Shown here piece after piece: positions 7,253 to 17,749 of a stretch of 64,000 nt of DNA (the stretch's first letter is position 1; each line of letters starts with the position of its first letter). The DNA lies in NCBI RefSeq assembly GCF_001678905.1, contig NZ_CP012117.1:496001-560000 (forward strand), written 5' to 3'. Position numbers and translations under genes: made by a program. Under the pieces are notes generated by a model. It was not told the origin of the DNA. It saw only the letters and a list, made by a program, of their open reading frames with translations, and did no database searches. The stretch is from Dermabacter vaginalis (GTDB taxonomy: Bacteria; Actinomycetota; Actinomycetes; Actinomycetales; Dermabacteraceae).

Positions 7253-9997
7253 ATGTCCTCGCTTTTCGATGATTTCCCGCTTCCGGAATCCTTCCGTGCG
7301 CTCGGTGAGAGCGGGAACGGCAAGAACGGCAGGGGCGGCGGTAGCGATGGCGGTCCGGGTGTTGGGAGCCCGGTGAGTGACGCCGAGGCGGAACGCTCGG
7401 CTGCCAGTGGGAGTGCGCGGGGAGAGTCTGACGCCTGCCCGCCTCCCGATGAGTGGGATTTTTCCGAGGATGCCCCGCCGGAGGATTGGGAGACGGCGTT
7501 TGGCGAGGAGGCGTCGGAACCGCACGGTGACGAGCCGAGCCCACGCTTTGAGCCGGTTCCCGAAGAGCCCGAGCCCGTGTGCCACGAAAACTTCGCGGCG
7601 TGGGGCGGTCGTGACGAGGGAGCACTCGAGGAGATCGTTGAGGGCCTCAATCCGCCGCAGCGCGACGCCGTTGAGCACCGCGGCTCCCCGCTCTTGATCG
7701 TGGCCGGCGCCGGTTCCGGTAAAACTCGCGTGCTCACGCGCCGCATCGCGCACCTTCTGCGCAGCGGCGAAGCGCTTCCCGGTGAGATTCTCGCGATTAC
7801 CTTCACGAATAAGGCTGCCTCGGAAATGAAGGAGAGGGTCGAGGCCCTCATCGGGCCTGCGGCTCGCTACATGTGGGTCTCGACCTTCCACTCGGCGTGC
7901 GTGCGCATTTTGCGGCGTGATGCCGCGGCAGCGGGGCTCAAGTCGACCTTCTCGATTTACGACTCCGCCGATTCGAAGCGGCTCATCACGAACATCGCGA
8001 AGGATCTGGGGCTCGATTCGAAGCAGCATCCGCCGCGTGCTTTCCAGTCGAAAATTTCTTCGCTGAAGAATGAGCTCGTGACGCCCGAGGAGTATGCGGC
8101 CCAGGCAGAGAACGCGAAAAATCCCGCCGAACGCACGATCGCACAAATCTACACGCAGTACCAGGAGCGGCTTCGCACGGCGAACGCCGTGGACTTTGAC
8201 GACCTGATCGCGCTGACCGTGCGGCTGCTCGCCGAAAATCCGGCGATTCGCGAAGGGTATCGCCGCAGGTTCCGGCACGTTCTCGTGGATGAGTATCAGG
8301 ACACGAATACCGCGCAATACAGGCTCGTGCGCGAACTCGTGGGCGATGACCCTGGCGCTGACCTCACTGTCGTGGGCGATTCGGACCAGTCGATCTACGC
8401 GTTCCGCGGCGCGACGATCCGCAACATCATCGAGTTCGAAGAAGACTTCCCGAGCGCCCGCACGATCGTGCTCGAGCAAAACTATCGCTCCACGCAAACG
8501 ATCCTGAGTGCCGCCAACGCGGTCATCAAGGAAAACCAGGGCAGGCGGCCTAAGAAGCTGTGGACTGACCAGGGCGATGGCCAGCAGATCACGCTGTATG
8601 TTGCCGACGACGAGCAGGGCGAGGCCCGCTACATCACTCGCCAGATCGACGCCTTGATCGACGGGGGTGCGAAGGCCGGGGACATCGCCGTGTTTTACCG
8701 CGCGAATGCGCAATCGCGCGCGCTCGAAGATCAGCTCATCCGCGTGGGACTCCCGTACAAGGTTGTGGGTGGCACGCGCTTCTACGAGCGACGGGAAATC
8801 AAAGACGCGATCGCGTATCTGCGGGTGCTCACGAACCCTGCGGATGAGATCAACCTTCGCCGCATTCTCAACACGCCGAAGCGCGGTATCGGGGAGCGGG
8901 CCGAGGCAGCCATCTCCGTTCTTGCTGACCAGGAGCGCATCAGCTTTGGCGAGGCCCTTGAACGCGCGAGCGAGGCCCCGGGAATTGCGACGCGTTCCCT
9001 CGGTGCGATCGAGAAGTTCGTGGCCCTCATGTCCCGTGGGCGCGAGCAGGTGGAAAAGGGAGAGGGCCCAAGCGAGGTACTCGAATCGATCCTGACCGAG
9101 AGTGGCTACTATGCCTCCCTTCAAAGTAGCGACGATCCTCAAGACGAATCCCGCCTCGAGAACCTTGCGGAACTCGTGAGCGTCGCCGCCGATTTCGAAG
9201 CGGATCTCGCCGCTGCCGAGGCCGCGGCGTCCGAGTTCGATGACGAAGCGGGGATAGAAAACGATGCCTCCACCGGCTCGCTCGTTGATCAGTTCCTCGA
9301 AAAAGTTTCCCTCGTTGCTGATTCCGATCAGATCCCCGAGGGCGAGGATCAATTCGTCACCCTCATGACTCTCCACACCGCGAAGGGCCTCGAGTTCCCG
9401 ATCGTGTTCCTTACCGGCATGGAGGATGGCACGTTCCCGCATCAGCGCACCCTCGCCGATCCGAAGGAGCTCGAGGAGGAGCGGCGCCTCGCGTACGTGG
9501 GCATTACCCGCGCGAGGGAGCGCCTGTTCCTCACGCGTGCAAGCGTGCGTGCAGCGTGGGGTTCGCCGCAATTCTTCCCCGCCTCCCGCTTCCTTGAAGA
9601 GATCCCCGAGGCTCTCGTGCACGTGGCGCGCGCGGGCAATGCGCGCGCGTACGCGGATGTTGGTGGCGGTTTTGGTTCCGACGGTTGGGGCGCCTCCGGT
9701 CGCTCCCGAGGTTTTGGCGGCTCGAGCAAGCGCGGCCCATCCGTCACGGGTCTCGGCGTGGGCGGTGGCCGACGCGACGTATCGAGGCCGAGCTTCGGCT
9801 CGGGCAAGAAGGCGAAAACGGCGAGCGAGATTCCGAATCTCGAGGTCGGCGATCGGGTCACCCACGACAGCTTCGGTATGGGCACCGTGATCTCCGCAAG
9901 CGGTGTAGGGGAGAAGCTCCAGGTCGAGGTCCAATTCCGCGATCCTCATGGCAAAAAGCGCCTTCTCGTGCGCTATGCGCCGATCACGAAGCTCTGA
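7253..9997 (+). CDS. pcrA: ATP-dependent DNA helicase PcrA/UvrD type
   Basis: A 914-residue superfamily 1A 3'-5' DNA helicase for repair and replication restart. The first ~125 residues are an acidic, glycine-rich disordered extension. The core starts at LNPPQRDAVEHRGSPLLIVAGAGSGKT (Walker A) and continues with the motif II box DEYQDTN, VVGDSDQSIYAFRGA, QNYRST, LMTLHTAKGLEFP and YVGITRARERL. A G/S/R-rich linker leads to a C-terminal Tudor-like domain, LEVGDRVTHDSFGMGTV, which in PcrA binds RNA polymerase. The ATG at 7253 follows a -10-like gap with GGTTC upstream; the start is not firmly fixed. Confidence 0.95.
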   Translation: MSSLFDDFPLPESFRALGESGNGKNGRGGGSDGGPGVGSPVSDAEAERSAASGSARGESDACPPPDEWDFSEDAPPEDWETAFGEEASEPHGDEPSPRFEPVPEEPEPVCHENFAAWGGRDEGALEEIVEGLNPPQRDAVEHRGSPLLIVAGAGSGKTRVLTRRIAHLLRSGEALPGEILAITFTNKAASEMKERVEALIGPAARYMWVSTFHSACVRILRRDAAAAGLKSTFSIYDSADSKRLITNIAKDLGLDSKQHPPRAFQSKISSLKNELVTPEEYAAQAENAKNPAERTIAQIYTQYQERLRTANAVDFDDLIALTVRLLAENPAIREGYRRRFRHVLVDEYQDTNTAQYRLVRELVGDDPGADLTVVGDSDQSIYAFRGATIRNIIEFEEDFPSARTIVLEQNYRSTQTILSAANAVIKENQGRRPKKLWTDQGDGQQITLYVADDEQGEARYITRQIDALIDGGAKAGDIAVFYRANAQSRALEDQLIRVGLPYKVVGGTRFYERREIKDAIAYLRVLTNPADEINLRRILNTPKRGIGERAEAAISVLADQERISFGEALERASEAPGIATRSLGAIEKFVALMSRGREQVEKGEGPSEVLESILTESGYYASLQSSDDPQDESRLENLAELVSVAADFEADLAAAEAAASEFDDEAGIENDASTGSLVDQFLEKVSLVADSDQIPEGEDQFVTLMTLHTAKGLEFPIVFLTGMEDGTFPHQRTLADPKELEEERRLAYVGITRARERLFLTRASVRAAWGSPQFFPASRFLEEIPEALVHVARAGNARAYADVGGGFGSDGWGASGRSRGFGGSSKRGPSVTGLGVGGGRRDVSRPSFGSGKKAKTASEIPNLEVGDRVTHDSFGMGTVISASGVGEKLQVEVQFRDPHGKKRLLVRYAPITKL

Positions 9998-10157
9998 GCG
10001 AGAGGGGCCCGGCGACCGCCCGGGTACCCGTCTCTCAGGAGTGAGGCGCAGTTTTTCTCGACCCTCGAGAGTTTCGGGCCGTACGCCTTGCGCACACGGG
10101 GTAGATTCGTAGCAGGCCACATGCGCCCCATGGGCCACCTTTCACTAAGGAGTGACA

Positions 10158-11699
10158 TTGCGAATCGGAATCCCGAGAGAAACCCTCGAGGATCAGCCGC
10201 TCGTTGCCGCCACGCCCGACACCGTTCGCAAGCTTCTCAAGCTTGGCTACGAGGTCGTGGTGGAGCGCGGCGCTGGAGAGCGCGCCTCTTACCTCGATGC
10301 CGCCTACGCCGACGCTGGCGCCGAGATCGTAGGGGAGGAGGTGTGGCAATCCGATATCGTCACGACCCTTGACACGCCGCCGCGGGAGACGCGCGAAAAG
10401 ATGCTTCCCGGTGCCGTGCTCATTTCCCGCATGGCCCCAGGGCGCAACCCGGAGCTCATTGACGAACTGAAAGAGCATCGACTCACGGCGCTCGCGATGG
10501 ATGCGGTGCCGCGTATTTCGCGTGCGCAATCGATGGACGTGCTCAGTTCGATGGCGAACATCGCCGGCTATCGCGCGGTCATCGAGGCCGCGAGCAATTT
10601 TGGGCGTCTCTTCACGGGCCAGGTGACGGCGGCCGGCAAGGTGCCGCCCGCGAACGTGTACGTGATTGGTGCTGGCGTTGCGGGTCTCGCCGCGATTGGC
10701 ACGGCCAATTCGATGGGCGCGATCGTGAAGGCTACCGATCTTCGCCCCGAGGCTGCCGAGCAGGTCGAGTCGATGGGCGCGGAGTTCGTGGCGATCCCGG
10801 CGAAGACGGAGAAGTCGGAGGATGGCTACGCGAAGGAGATGACGGCGGACCAAGCGAAGGCGGCCGCGGAGCTCTATTCGCAGCAGTCAGCCGAGGCGGA
10901 CATCGTCATTACGACCGCGAACATCCCGGGCCGCAAGGCGCCGGTGCTTCTCACCGCCGCGGATGTACAGAACATGAAGCCCGGCTCGGTGATCGTGGAT
11001 ATGGCCGCCGCGAACGGCGGTAACTGTGAACTCACAAAACCCGGCGAGGTCTACCAGACCGACAATGGCGTGACGATCGTGGGCCACACCGATCTCGCGG
11101 GCCGGCTCCCCGGCCAAGCGAGCCAGCTGTATGGCCAGAACATCGTGAATCTCATGAAGCTCGTGACGCCCCAGAAGGATGGCGTGATGATGCTTGATTT
11201 CGAGGACACGATCGTTCGCGGCATCACGGTGACGTTCGCGCACGATGGTGAGGCGGATGTGCTGTGGCCACCGCCTCCCGTGAAGGTGTCAGCGGCGCCT
11301 GCACCCGCACCCGAAGCGGCACCGGCTCCCGCCGGAGCGCCCGAAGCGAAGAAAACCCACGCGGGAACTATCGCGGCGATCATCGGCGGAATCCTCGGAG
11401 TGGCGCTTGTGCTTGCGAGCCCCTTCCAGGTGGCGGAGCAGTACATGGTGCTCATGCTCGCGATCGTGGTGGGCTACTACGTGATCACGTCGGTCACGCA
11501 TTCGCTGCACACGCCGCTCATGAGCGAGACGAACGCGATTTCCGGGATCATTCTCGTGGGCGCGATTTTGCAGGTGGGCAGCGCGAATATTGCCGTGGCG
11601 ATCCTGTCGTTCATTGCGATCGTGATCGCGAGCATCAACATTTTTGGCGGGTTCACGGTCACGCACCGCATGCTCTCCATGTTTTCGAGGGAGGGCTGA
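10158..11699 (+). CDS. pntA: NAD(P) transhydrogenase subunit alpha (single-chain form)
   Basis: Proton-translocating transhydrogenase, NAD(H)-binding subunit with its membrane part. TTG 10158 is the start: TAAGGAG at 10146-10152 is five bases upstream, and the earlier GTG lies inside that Shine-Dalgarno. It also gives the family start MRIGIPRET. Domain I contains [21 protein letters not shown] (Rossmann) and a C-terminal A/P-rich linker (about residues 375-400) leading to four hydrophobic helices. The alpha1 and alpha2 parts that are split in many actinobacteria are fused here, as in E. coli. pntB follows after 3 bases. Confidence 0.95.
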   Translation: MRIGIPRETLEDQPLVAATPDTVRKLLKLGYEVVVERGAGERASYLDAAYADAGAEIVGEEVWQSDIVTTLDTPPRETREKMLPGAVLISRMAPGRNPELIDELKEHRLTALAMDAVPRISRAQSMDVLSSMANIAGYRAVIEAASNFGRLFTGQVTAAGKVPPANVYVIGAGVAGLAAIGTANSMGAIVKATDLRPEAAEQVESMGAEFVAIPAKTEKSEDGYAKEMTADQAKAAAELYSQQSAEADIVITTANIPGRKAPVLLTAADVQNMKPGSVIVDMAAANGGNCELTKPGEVYQTDNGVTIVGHTDLAGRLPGQASQLYGQNIVNLMKLVTPQKDGVMMLDFEDTIVRGITVTFAHDGEADVLWPPPPVKVSAAPAPAPEAAPAPAGAPEAKKTHAGTIAAIIGGILGVALVLASPFQVAEQYMVLMLAIVVGYYVITSVTHSLHTPLMSETNAISGIILVGAILQVGSANIAVAILSFIAIVIASINIFGGFTVTHRMLSMFSREG

Positions 11700-11702
11700 T
11701 CG

Positions 11703-13148
11703 ATGGACATGCAGCTGATTGATTGGACGCTGAGGCTCACGACCCTCGCGTACATTGCCGCGGCCATTCTCTTCATCCTCGCGCTCGTGGGGCTCAGCGC
11801 ACAAAAGAGCGCGAAGCGCGGCAACATTTTTGGTGCGGCCGGTATGGCCATTGCGCTTGTGGCCACGATTGCGCGTGCGCTCGCGAACTCGCAGGTGGAT
11901 CCCGAGCACTTCAATGGCCCGATCGTCACGCTCATCCTGATCATTCTCGCGATGGGTATCGGCGCTGGCGTCGGCATTCCGCTCGCGAAAAAGGTGGAGA
12001 TGACGGGCATGCCCGAACTCATCGCCATGCTCCACTCGTTTGTGGGCCTTTCGGCGGTGCTGATCGGCTTCAATAGCTTCCTGCATCCGTACGGTATTTC
12101 GCCCGCGATGGAGACCTTCCATCTGGGCGAGGTGGCGCTCGGTATTTTCATCGGCGCCGTGACGTTCACGGGCTCGATCGTGGCGTACCTCAAGCTTTCG
12201 GCGAAGATCAAAGGCGCGCCGCTCATGCTTCCGGGCCGCAACTGGATCAACCTCGGCGTTCTCGTTCTCTCGCTCGTTCTCGCGATCGTGTTCATGGCGA
12301 GTGGCGGCGAGGGCTTTGCCGGTTGGGCCTCGATTCTCCTGCTCACGATCCTTGCGCTCTTCCTTGGCTTCCACCTTGTGGCGGCGATCGGCGGTGGCGA
12401 CATGCCGGTCGTCGTCTCGATGCTCAACAGCTACTCGGGTTGGGCCGCGGCGGCTGCGGGCTTCATGCTCGGCAACAACCTGCTCATCATCACGGGTGCG
12501 CTCGTCGGCTCGTCCGGTGCGTACCTGAGCTACATCATGTGCAAGGCGATGAACCGCTCGTTCATTTCGGTGATTCTCGGCGGGTTTGGTTCCGACGGTG
12601 GCGCCTCCACCGTCGAGCGTGATTACGGTCAGCACACCGAGATCACGCCTGAGGAGACGGCCGAGCTTCTCAAGGTCGCCTCGACGGTCATGATCACTCC
12701 CGGCTACGGGATGGCTGTGGCACAGGCGCAGTACCCCGTCGCGGAACTGACGAAGAAGCTCCGCGAGCATGGCGTGGATGTCACGTTTGGTATTCACCCG
12801 GTGGCAGGCCGCTTGCCCGGGCACATGAACGTGCTTCTTGCCGAGGCGAAAGTTCCCTACGACATCGTGCTGGAAATGGACGAGGTGAATGACGACTTCG
12901 GCGACGTTGATGTCGTGCTCGTGATTGGCGCGAATGACACGGTGAATCCGATTGCCGAGGAGCCGGGCAGCCCGATCGCGGGCATGCCCGTGCTGAAGGT
13001 GTGGGAGGCGAAGCACGTGGTCGTGTTTAAGCGTTCGATGGGTGCCGGCTACGCGGGCGTGCAAAACCCGCTGTTTTTCAACGAGAACACGGACATGCTG
13101 CTCGGCGATGCGAAGACGTCGGTCGAGGCGATCTCGAAGGCACTGTAA
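11703..13148 (+). CDS. pntB: NAD(P) transhydrogenase subunit beta
   Basis: A 481-residue partner of PntA. The first ~270 residues carry eight or nine membrane helices that conduct protons. The C-terminal NADP-binding domain III shows [46 protein letters not shown] and [19 protein letters not shown], all typical. GAGGGAGGG upstream of ATG 11703 is the ribosome binding site. The pair makes NADPH from NADH at the cost of the proton gradient. A hairpin 20 bases after the stop ends the operon. Confidence 0.96.
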   Translation: MDMQLIDWTLRLTTLAYIAAAILFILALVGLSAQKSAKRGNIFGAAGMAIALVATIARALANSQVDPEHFNGPIVTLILIILAMGIGAGVGIPLAKKVEMTGMPELIAMLHSFVGLSAVLIGFNSFLHPYGISPAMETFHLGEVALGIFIGAVTFTGSIVAYLKLSAKIKGAPLMLPGRNWINLGVLVLSLVLAIVFMASGGEGFAGWASILLLTILALFLGFHLVAAIGGGDMPVVVSMLNSYSGWAAAAAGFMLGNNLLIITGALVGSSGAYLSYIMCKAMNRSFISVILGGFGSDGGASTVERDYGQHTEITPEETAELLKVASTVMITPGYGMAVAQAQYPVAELTKKLREHGVDVTFGIHPVAGRLPGHMNVLLAEAKVPYDIVLEMDEVNDDFGDVDVVLVIGANDTVNPIAEEPGSPIAGMPVLKVWEAKHVVVFKRSMGAGYAGVQNPLFFNENTDMLLGDAKTSVEAISKAL

Positions 13149-13167
13149 CCTTCCGCGTGTGATCGCG

Positions 13168-13206
13168 AGGCTCCGTGCACACCCGTATCGGGTGGGCGCG
13201 GAGCCT
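13168..13206 (+). terminator. Rho-independent-type hairpin after pntB
   Basis: Arms AGGCTCCG and CGGAGCCT enclose a further CACCCG/CGGGTG stem, followed by TCTTTGTG. It sits 20 bases after the pntB stop. Confidence 0.7.
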
Positions 13207-13252
13207 TCTTTGTGTGTGTCGGTGCGGCGGCGCTAGCCTCGCGCCTGGAGGG

Positions 13253-13813
13253 TCAGCCGAGGAGCGCTTTGAGCAACGGCTCGATGTTCTCGCGCTTGAC
13301 GAAGTCGGTGTCCGTGCCCCACGTGTCGAGCATTTCCTGGTCGTTCGCGTGGCGTTTGCTCGCGGGCGTCGCCTTCATGAAGGCGTGCACGCCCGTGAGG
13401 GCAGCCTTGTGGGCGAAAGACACCTTGGAGTGGGCGAGGCCGCCGCGCGCGTGAAAGCGTTCGGTGCGCTCATACACGTCGCTCGGGAGGTTCGCGCGAT
13501 GCACCTTCTCGACGTCCTCGGTGCGGCTCGGGTCAGCCCAGGCTACGGAGAGCAGCACGAGGCGTGCGTTCGTGAAGGCGTGCGCGGCGTTCACAAAGGC
13601 TTTGACGTCGTGGAGCTTGCCCGCATAATTGCCGCCCGCGTACACGACGAGGTCGGGTTCACCTCCGAGCGTCGTTGTTGCCGCCTCGACGGTGAATCCT
13701 TTGGTGGTGAGGGTGTGCACGTCCCAGCCCGCATCCGTGAGGGCGCTCGCGACCATCTCGGCGTATCGGCCGGAGTGCCCGTAGATCGAGGCGTTGAGGA
13801 TGAGGGCTTTCAT
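13253..13813 (-). CDS. Flavodoxin-like / NADPH-dependent reductase-like protein
   Basis: A 186-residue protein with the flavodoxin fold start MKALILNASIYGHSGRYAEMV, where the loop GHSGRYA resembles an FMN phosphate-binding loop, followed by DLVVYAGGNYAGKLHDVKAFV (second nucleotide-binding strand and loop). AAGGAG lies 7 bases before ATG 13813. The C-terminal half includes HARGGLAHSKVSF and is less typical, so the protein is probably an FMN-binding reductase relative of unknown substrate. It is convergent with pntB and upstream of the nitrite reductase fusion on the same strand. Confidence 0.6.
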   Translation of the reverse strand: MKALILNASIYGHSGRYAEMVASALTDAGWDVHTLTTKGFTVEAATTTLGGEPDLVVYAGGNYAGKLHDVKAFVNAAHAFTNARLVLLSVAWADPSRTEDVEKVHRANLPSDVYERTERFHARGGLAHSKVSFAHKAALTGVHAFMKATPASKRHANDQEMLDTWGTDTDFVKRENIEPLLKALLG

Positions 13814-13896
13814 GGGTGCTCCTTTGCGGTGGTGGTCGGTACTTCCAGCCTGCCACGCACCGCCGCGCACGGGCAGGGACCACCGGTGCCCGGCGT

Positions 13897-16866
13897 TCAG
13901 GCTGTCACGTGAATGAGTGCGAGGGCGCCGCGTTCGAGGTCCACGAACTGGTGATTGACGGCCTTGTACGTGCCTTCCTCGTGGAACACCATTTCAACGA
14001 AGCCGCCCTGGCAGCTGCCGAGATCGAGGGCTTGTGCCCCGCCGCCCGTCGTGTTGTCGGGGCGCAGGAGATACTCGCCTTCCTTGAACACCGTGTCGAA
14101 CACCGTTCCCACCACGTGGAAGGCAATCCCTCGGCTCGGTCCCGCGGCGAGTACCCAGATGCGCACGCGCTCGCCGACTTTCGCTTCGAGCGGCTCGTGC
14201 ACGTACTGGTTCGCGTGCCCGTTGAACACGGTGAAGTCGGGGCGCTCGGCGAAGATTTTCTCCGAGGAAATGGCGTGAAGCGCGCAACCGTCGGGCCCCT
14301 GAGCCGGGCTTCCATCCGCGCCGGTGCTGGCCTCCGGGGCGAGGTAGTGCTCGGATTGCACGAGTACGTATTCGCGATCGGCCGGCGCGAGTCCCTGCGG
14401 CGGGACGATGAGGATTCCATACATGCCGCCGGAGAGGTGCATCGTCATGGGCGCGGTCGAGCAGTGGTAGAGCCACGCGCCCGCGTAGTCAGTGGTGAAG
14501 GGGTAGGTGAGGCTTTCACCAGGTGCGATCGTGCGCATGTAGCGATTAGGTGCAACGGTGCCCGCGTGGAAGTCGATCGAGTGCCCCATGTCGCCGCTGT
14601 TGGTGAGGGTTAATTCGATTTTTCCGCCAAGGGGGGAGGTGATCACGGGCCCCATCACCTCGCCGTTGTACACCATCGACTCCATCGCGATGCCGGGCGC
14701 GATCTCGAGGTTTTCCTCGGTGACGGTGAAGGCGAGTTTTTGCGGCGTGGCCGGGGAGGGGACGGCGGGCATCACCGGATCGCGCCGCGTGCGGGAGGAG
14801 CCGGGTGCGGAGGTGAGATCGGCGCTCACTCGGGCAAGGGGATCCGTTCCGACGCCTGCCGCGCCACCGTCACTGCTGTGACTTCCGCTCGTGCGTGCGC
14901 CGGTTGGGGTGATGGTGAGGGTCATGCCCATCGCGCGGTGGCCAACGATTGAGCACCACCCCTCGATGGGCGCGGTGACCACTCCGGCCTCGAGCACGAC
15001 CGTGTCACCTGGATGCAGGCGCTCCGTGTGGGCACCGGTATCGAGAACGAGATCGTGGGTGTTCGCGGGATCGACGTTGTGCACCTCGATCTCAAGCCGA
15101 TCGCCCGCGGGCACCTCGAGCGTATTCGGCACGAAACGCATTTCGGCGTTGGCTTCGACCGTGAGGCGGGTCGTGCGGCCGGTGGGAGCGATGGCCGGGC
15201 CTGCACCGTGCTCGGAGCCGGCGCCTTGGGAGGGGATTCCGACGGCGGTCGCGCCCGCGAGCGTGCCGTCGAAGGCACGCCCGACCGCGGCGAGGGAAAA
15301 GACCGTTCCCGCGCCTGCGAGTGCGCTCGTGAGGTGGCGCCGGCCGAGTGTTGCCGGCTCACGGCGAGCCTCACCTTCATGCGCCAGAGCGGGAGTGGAG
15401 CTCACGCCGGAGGCAATGGCAGCCGGGGCCGAGCCGCTCGTCCCCGACTGCTGCGGGTTTGCGGGAGCACCTATGCCGGGCATTCCGAGCTGGGCCGAGC
15501 GCTCCTTGAATTCGAGGCGCTCGCGCAGATTCACCTTGACCATGCGGAGCATGAGGACGATGAAAGAGGCGAGCACGAGAAACGCCACCGCGGAAACCAG
15601 AACCCGCGTGACCGAGCCGAATTGGCTCGGTGCGAACGTGCCGAACGTGAGAGCATCAAAGAGCGCCTCGCCAACCATGCCCGAGATGCTCGCGAACGCA
15701 AACATGCCAAGCGCGAGATTGAGCGCAACGACGCGGAAAACTGCCCAGCGACTCATGACGGCGAGGCCAGCCTTGAGAGCACGCGGGCCTCCACCCATCG
15801 AGGCCGGCAAAAGGTAACTCATCGCGCCGAGGAGCACTTGGAGGAGGAAACCCGCGACGAAGGGGACGCTCAGGTCATGAAGGCGTGCCGCGGTGAGCGA
15901 AAAGTTGAGGGGCGAGGTGACCGGGGAACCGTCGGAACTGCCGATCGAGCTGAACCACAGCCCCCACAGCGCCACGCACGTGCCGAGGAACCAGAGTGCG
16001 CCCGCACCGATCGAGAGCACGGGGAACAGGGCAAGTGGCTCGCGGCGCACCTGGCGGGATGATTGCCGCGCGAGCGCCACGAGGAGCAGGCCGATGACGA
16101 CCTGGCCGAGAATGTAGAGGGTGAGACCCGCGAGCCCCACGAGAACATTGTCCACGAGAGCACCGAGCATCGCGATGAGCGTGCCGATCACCATGACGAT
16201 GAGGAAACGCGAGGCTCGCGTGGCTTTCGCCGTATCGAGCTTCGTGCGTAAGACCGTGGGCCATAGCGTGAGCAGCGTTGCCGAAACCGTGACGCCCACG
16301 AAGCCGAGAATATTCACGATCTGATGCGCGAGAAGCAGGCGCCCTTGCCACGGCTCGCCGGGGGAGAACGCGAGGATCGCGCCGAGCGCTGCGCCGAAGG
16401 GGAGGAGGCACGCGGCAATGAGGTACGCCCGTACCACGAACGCGAAGCGTGGAGCGAGGGCCGCCTTAAGCTGCGCACCAAGAGCGAAGGCGTACCACAG
16501 GATCATGGCGCTCACGCCGATGGCGCCCAGCACCGTGAGGAGCGGGAGATTCGCGAGCATGCCCGCCATCGTGAGGATGATCGAGGCGGTGAGAGCCCAA
16601 ATGCGCGCCACTTGCTTCGGCCGAGTTTCCTCACCAAGGCGGGTCTTGAGAAGAGCCTCCGTGAAATGCTGACCCCACACCATGATCGACGTGGTGACGA
16701 GGCCGAGGGTCACCATGTGCACAAGAAGCCACCGGAACTGCGGGATGAGCGGGTGCGCTGCGACGGCGATGACGAGCGCGATCATCCAGTAGGAGACGGG
16801 TTTCGAGGCCTTCCTATGCCAGCTTCGACGGGTGAAACCTTCGGGGCGAGCATCTCTCGAGTGCAC
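13897..16866 (-). CDS. nirK: Membrane domain-cupredoxin-copper nitrite reductase fusion
   Basis: A 989-residue three-module protein. Residues ~27-445 form about 12 membrane helices of NnrS/heme-copper-subunit-like character. After a linker and a Tat-like second hydrophobic stretch (RRHLTSALAGAG), residues ~565-655 form a cupredoxin with H604, C638, H643 and a nearby Met as type-1 copper ligands. Residues ~705-989 form a NirK/AniA-type two-domain reductase: GHSIDFHA gives type-1 H762, catalytic D765 and type-2 H767; YHCSTAPMTMH gives type-2 H801 and type-1 C802 and H810; H917 and H972 (AVNHQF) complete the site. The expected reaction is nitrite to nitric oxide outside the membrane. The start is GTG 16866 with GAAAGG 6 bases upstream. 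Confidence 0.85.
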   Translation of the reverse strand: MHSRDARPEGFTRRSWHRKASKPVSYWMIALVIAVAAHPLIPQFRWLLVHMVTLGLVTTSIMVWGQHFTEALLKTRLGEETRPKQVARIWALTASIILTMAGMLANLPLLTVLGAIGVSAMILWYAFALGAQLKAALAPRFAFVVRAYLIAACLLPFGAALGAILAFSPGEPWQGRLLLAHQIVNILGFVGVTVSATLLTLWPTVLRTKLDTAKATRASRFLIVMVIGTLIAMLGALVDNVLVGLAGLTLYILGQVVIGLLLVALARQSSRQVRREPLALFPVLSIGAGALWFLGTCVALWGLWFSSIGSSDGSPVTSPLNFSLTAARLHDLSVPFVAGFLLQVLLGAMSYLLPASMGGGPRALKAGLAVMSRWAVFRVVALNLALGMFAFASISGMVGEALFDALTFGTFAPSQFGSVTRVLVSAVAFLVLASFIVLMLRMVKVNLRERLEFKERSAQLGMPGIGAPANPQQSGTSGSAPAAIASGVSSTPALAHEGEARREPATLGRRHLTSALAGAGTVFSLAAVGRAFDGTLAGATAVGIPSQGAGSEHGAGPAIAPTGRTTRLTVEANAEMRFVPNTLEVPAGDRLEIEVHNVDPANTHDLVLDTGAHTERLHPGDTVVLEAGVVTAPIEGWCSIVGHRAMGMTLTITPTGARTSGSHSSDGGAAGVGTDPLARVSADLTSAPGSSRTRRDPVMPAVPSPATPQKLAFTVTEENLEIAPGIAMESMVYNGEVMGPVITSPLGGKIELTLTNSGDMGHSIDFHAGTVAPNRYMRTIAPGESLTYPFTTDYAGAWLYHCSTAPMTMHLSGGMYGILIVPPQGLAPADREYVLVQSEHYLAPEASTGADGSPAQGPDGCALHAISSEKIFAERPDFTVFNGHANQYVHEPLEAKVGERVRIWVLAAGPSRGIAFHVVGTVFDTVFKEGEYLLRPDNTTGGGAQALDLGSCQGGFVEMVFHEEGTYKAVNHQFVDLERGALALIHVTA

Positions 16867-16946
16867 GTGCGGCCTTTCGCGCTGGGGGACGACGAACGGG
16901 GCGCGAAAAACGCCCCGTTCATGCTATCGGCGCACAGCGAGGTTGG

Positions 16947-17450
16947 TCAGGACTTAAACTTCTTGACCTTCGCACCCTCCGGGAGATCCTCGCCAGCAAT
17001 CCCCTCGGGATCGTCCAGGTCGGTTTCTTCGTACGCGTCCTGCGTGAGCGCGGCAATGATGCGCAAGAGCACGAGAACCGCAAGGAGAACGAGCATCCAC
17101 GTGACGGGGATCGGGATGATCCTCGAGAACACGAACCAGATCGCACCGAGCGAAAGCGCGATGATCGACGTGTCGCGCAGGGCGGCGAGAAGGCGCTTCG
17201 TCATATTCGCGCGGCGATACCGGCGACCCGCGACCTTTGCGGCTGCGCGCATCGTTTTGGCAGATTCGCTCGCGGAGTTCTTCGCGCTTTCAGCGCCGCG
17301 GCGCACGTTATCGGCAGCTTTCGCCTCCCACACTTTCTGTGCGCCGCTCGCGTAGGCGCGGGCCTCCCGCTGCACGGCACGCTTCGCGCCGGGAGCCTGC
17401 TTGCGCGCCGTATTGCGCACGGCTTTCGCGTAGGTCTTCCAATCGGCCAT
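16947..17450 (-). CDS. Two-helix membrane protein with a basic, alanine-rich N-terminal arm
   Basis: A 167-residue protein. The first ~80 residues are rich in Lys, Arg and Ala (AVRNTARKQAPGAKRAVQ...) and likely form a long amphipathic helix. Residues ~88-110 and ~112-132 are hydrophobic helices, and the tail is acidic then basic (KVKKFKS). There is no recognised domain. The ATG overlaps the stop of the upstream small membrane protein by one base (TAATG), indicating translational coupling. Confidence 0.65.
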   Translation of the reverse strand: MADWKTYAKAVRNTARKQAPGAKRAVQREARAYASGAQKVWEAKAADNVRRGAESAKNSASESAKTMRAAAKVAGRRYRRANMTKRLLAALRDTSIIALSLGAIWFVFSRIIPIPVTWMLVLLAVLVLLRIIAALTQDAYEETDLDDPEGIAGEDLPEGAKVKKFKS

Positions 17451-17737
17451 TACTTCTCATCCTTCATGCGAATATCGCCATCGCGGCTCTCGCGCGGATT
17501 CGCGCGGCCTTCGCGGATGGCGGCGCGCTCGCGGTCGCGGCGCCACTCGTAGTAGTAGGAGAGCCCCACGTTGAGCGCGAGCGTGAGCAGGATCGACAGG
17601 ACGAGGCTCGCGAACTTCGCCTTGATTCCCATGAGTGAGAGGACCACGAAAAAGAGCGTCATGACCACGACGGAGAAAAAGAGGTGGTCCATGATGCGCT
17701 GGCGGAGAGTTTTGCGCTTGGGGCGGGGACTCGTCAT
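17450..17737 (-). CDS. Small two-helix membrane protein
   Basis: A 95-residue protein: basic N-terminus ([11 protein letters not shown]), two hydrophobic helices (about residues 19-39 and 42-62) and a highly charged C-terminal tail. A TACGAT box six bases before the ATG suggests a leaderless transcript. It forms a two-gene unit with the next gene. The function is unknown; the pair resembles conserved actinobacterial envelope-associated proteins. Confidence 0.6.
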   Translation of the reverse strand: MTSPRPKRKTLRQRIMDHLFFSVVVMTLFFVVLSLMGIKAKFASLVLSILLTLALNVGLSYYYEWRRDRERAAIREGRANPRESRDGDIRMKDEK

Positions 17738-17743
17738 TGCTCC

Positions 17744-17749
17744 ATCGTA
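17744..17749 (-). promoter_or_regulatory. Candidate -10 box for leaderless mRNA
   Basis: TACGAT (minus strand), then GGAGCA, then ATG 17737, the same spacing as at purF and other genes here. Confidence 0.4.

Noticed and set aside
7247-10138. 963-codon open frame on the minus strand
   Set aside because: Antisense shadow of pcrA, which carries all SF1 motifs on the plus strand.
11289-13064. 591-codon minus-strand frame rich in Arg/His/Asp
   Set aside because: Antisense shadow of pntA/pntB.
13253-13813. Nitroreductase or wrbA assignment
   Set aside because: Only the general flavodoxin-like start is recognisable; no specific family motif.
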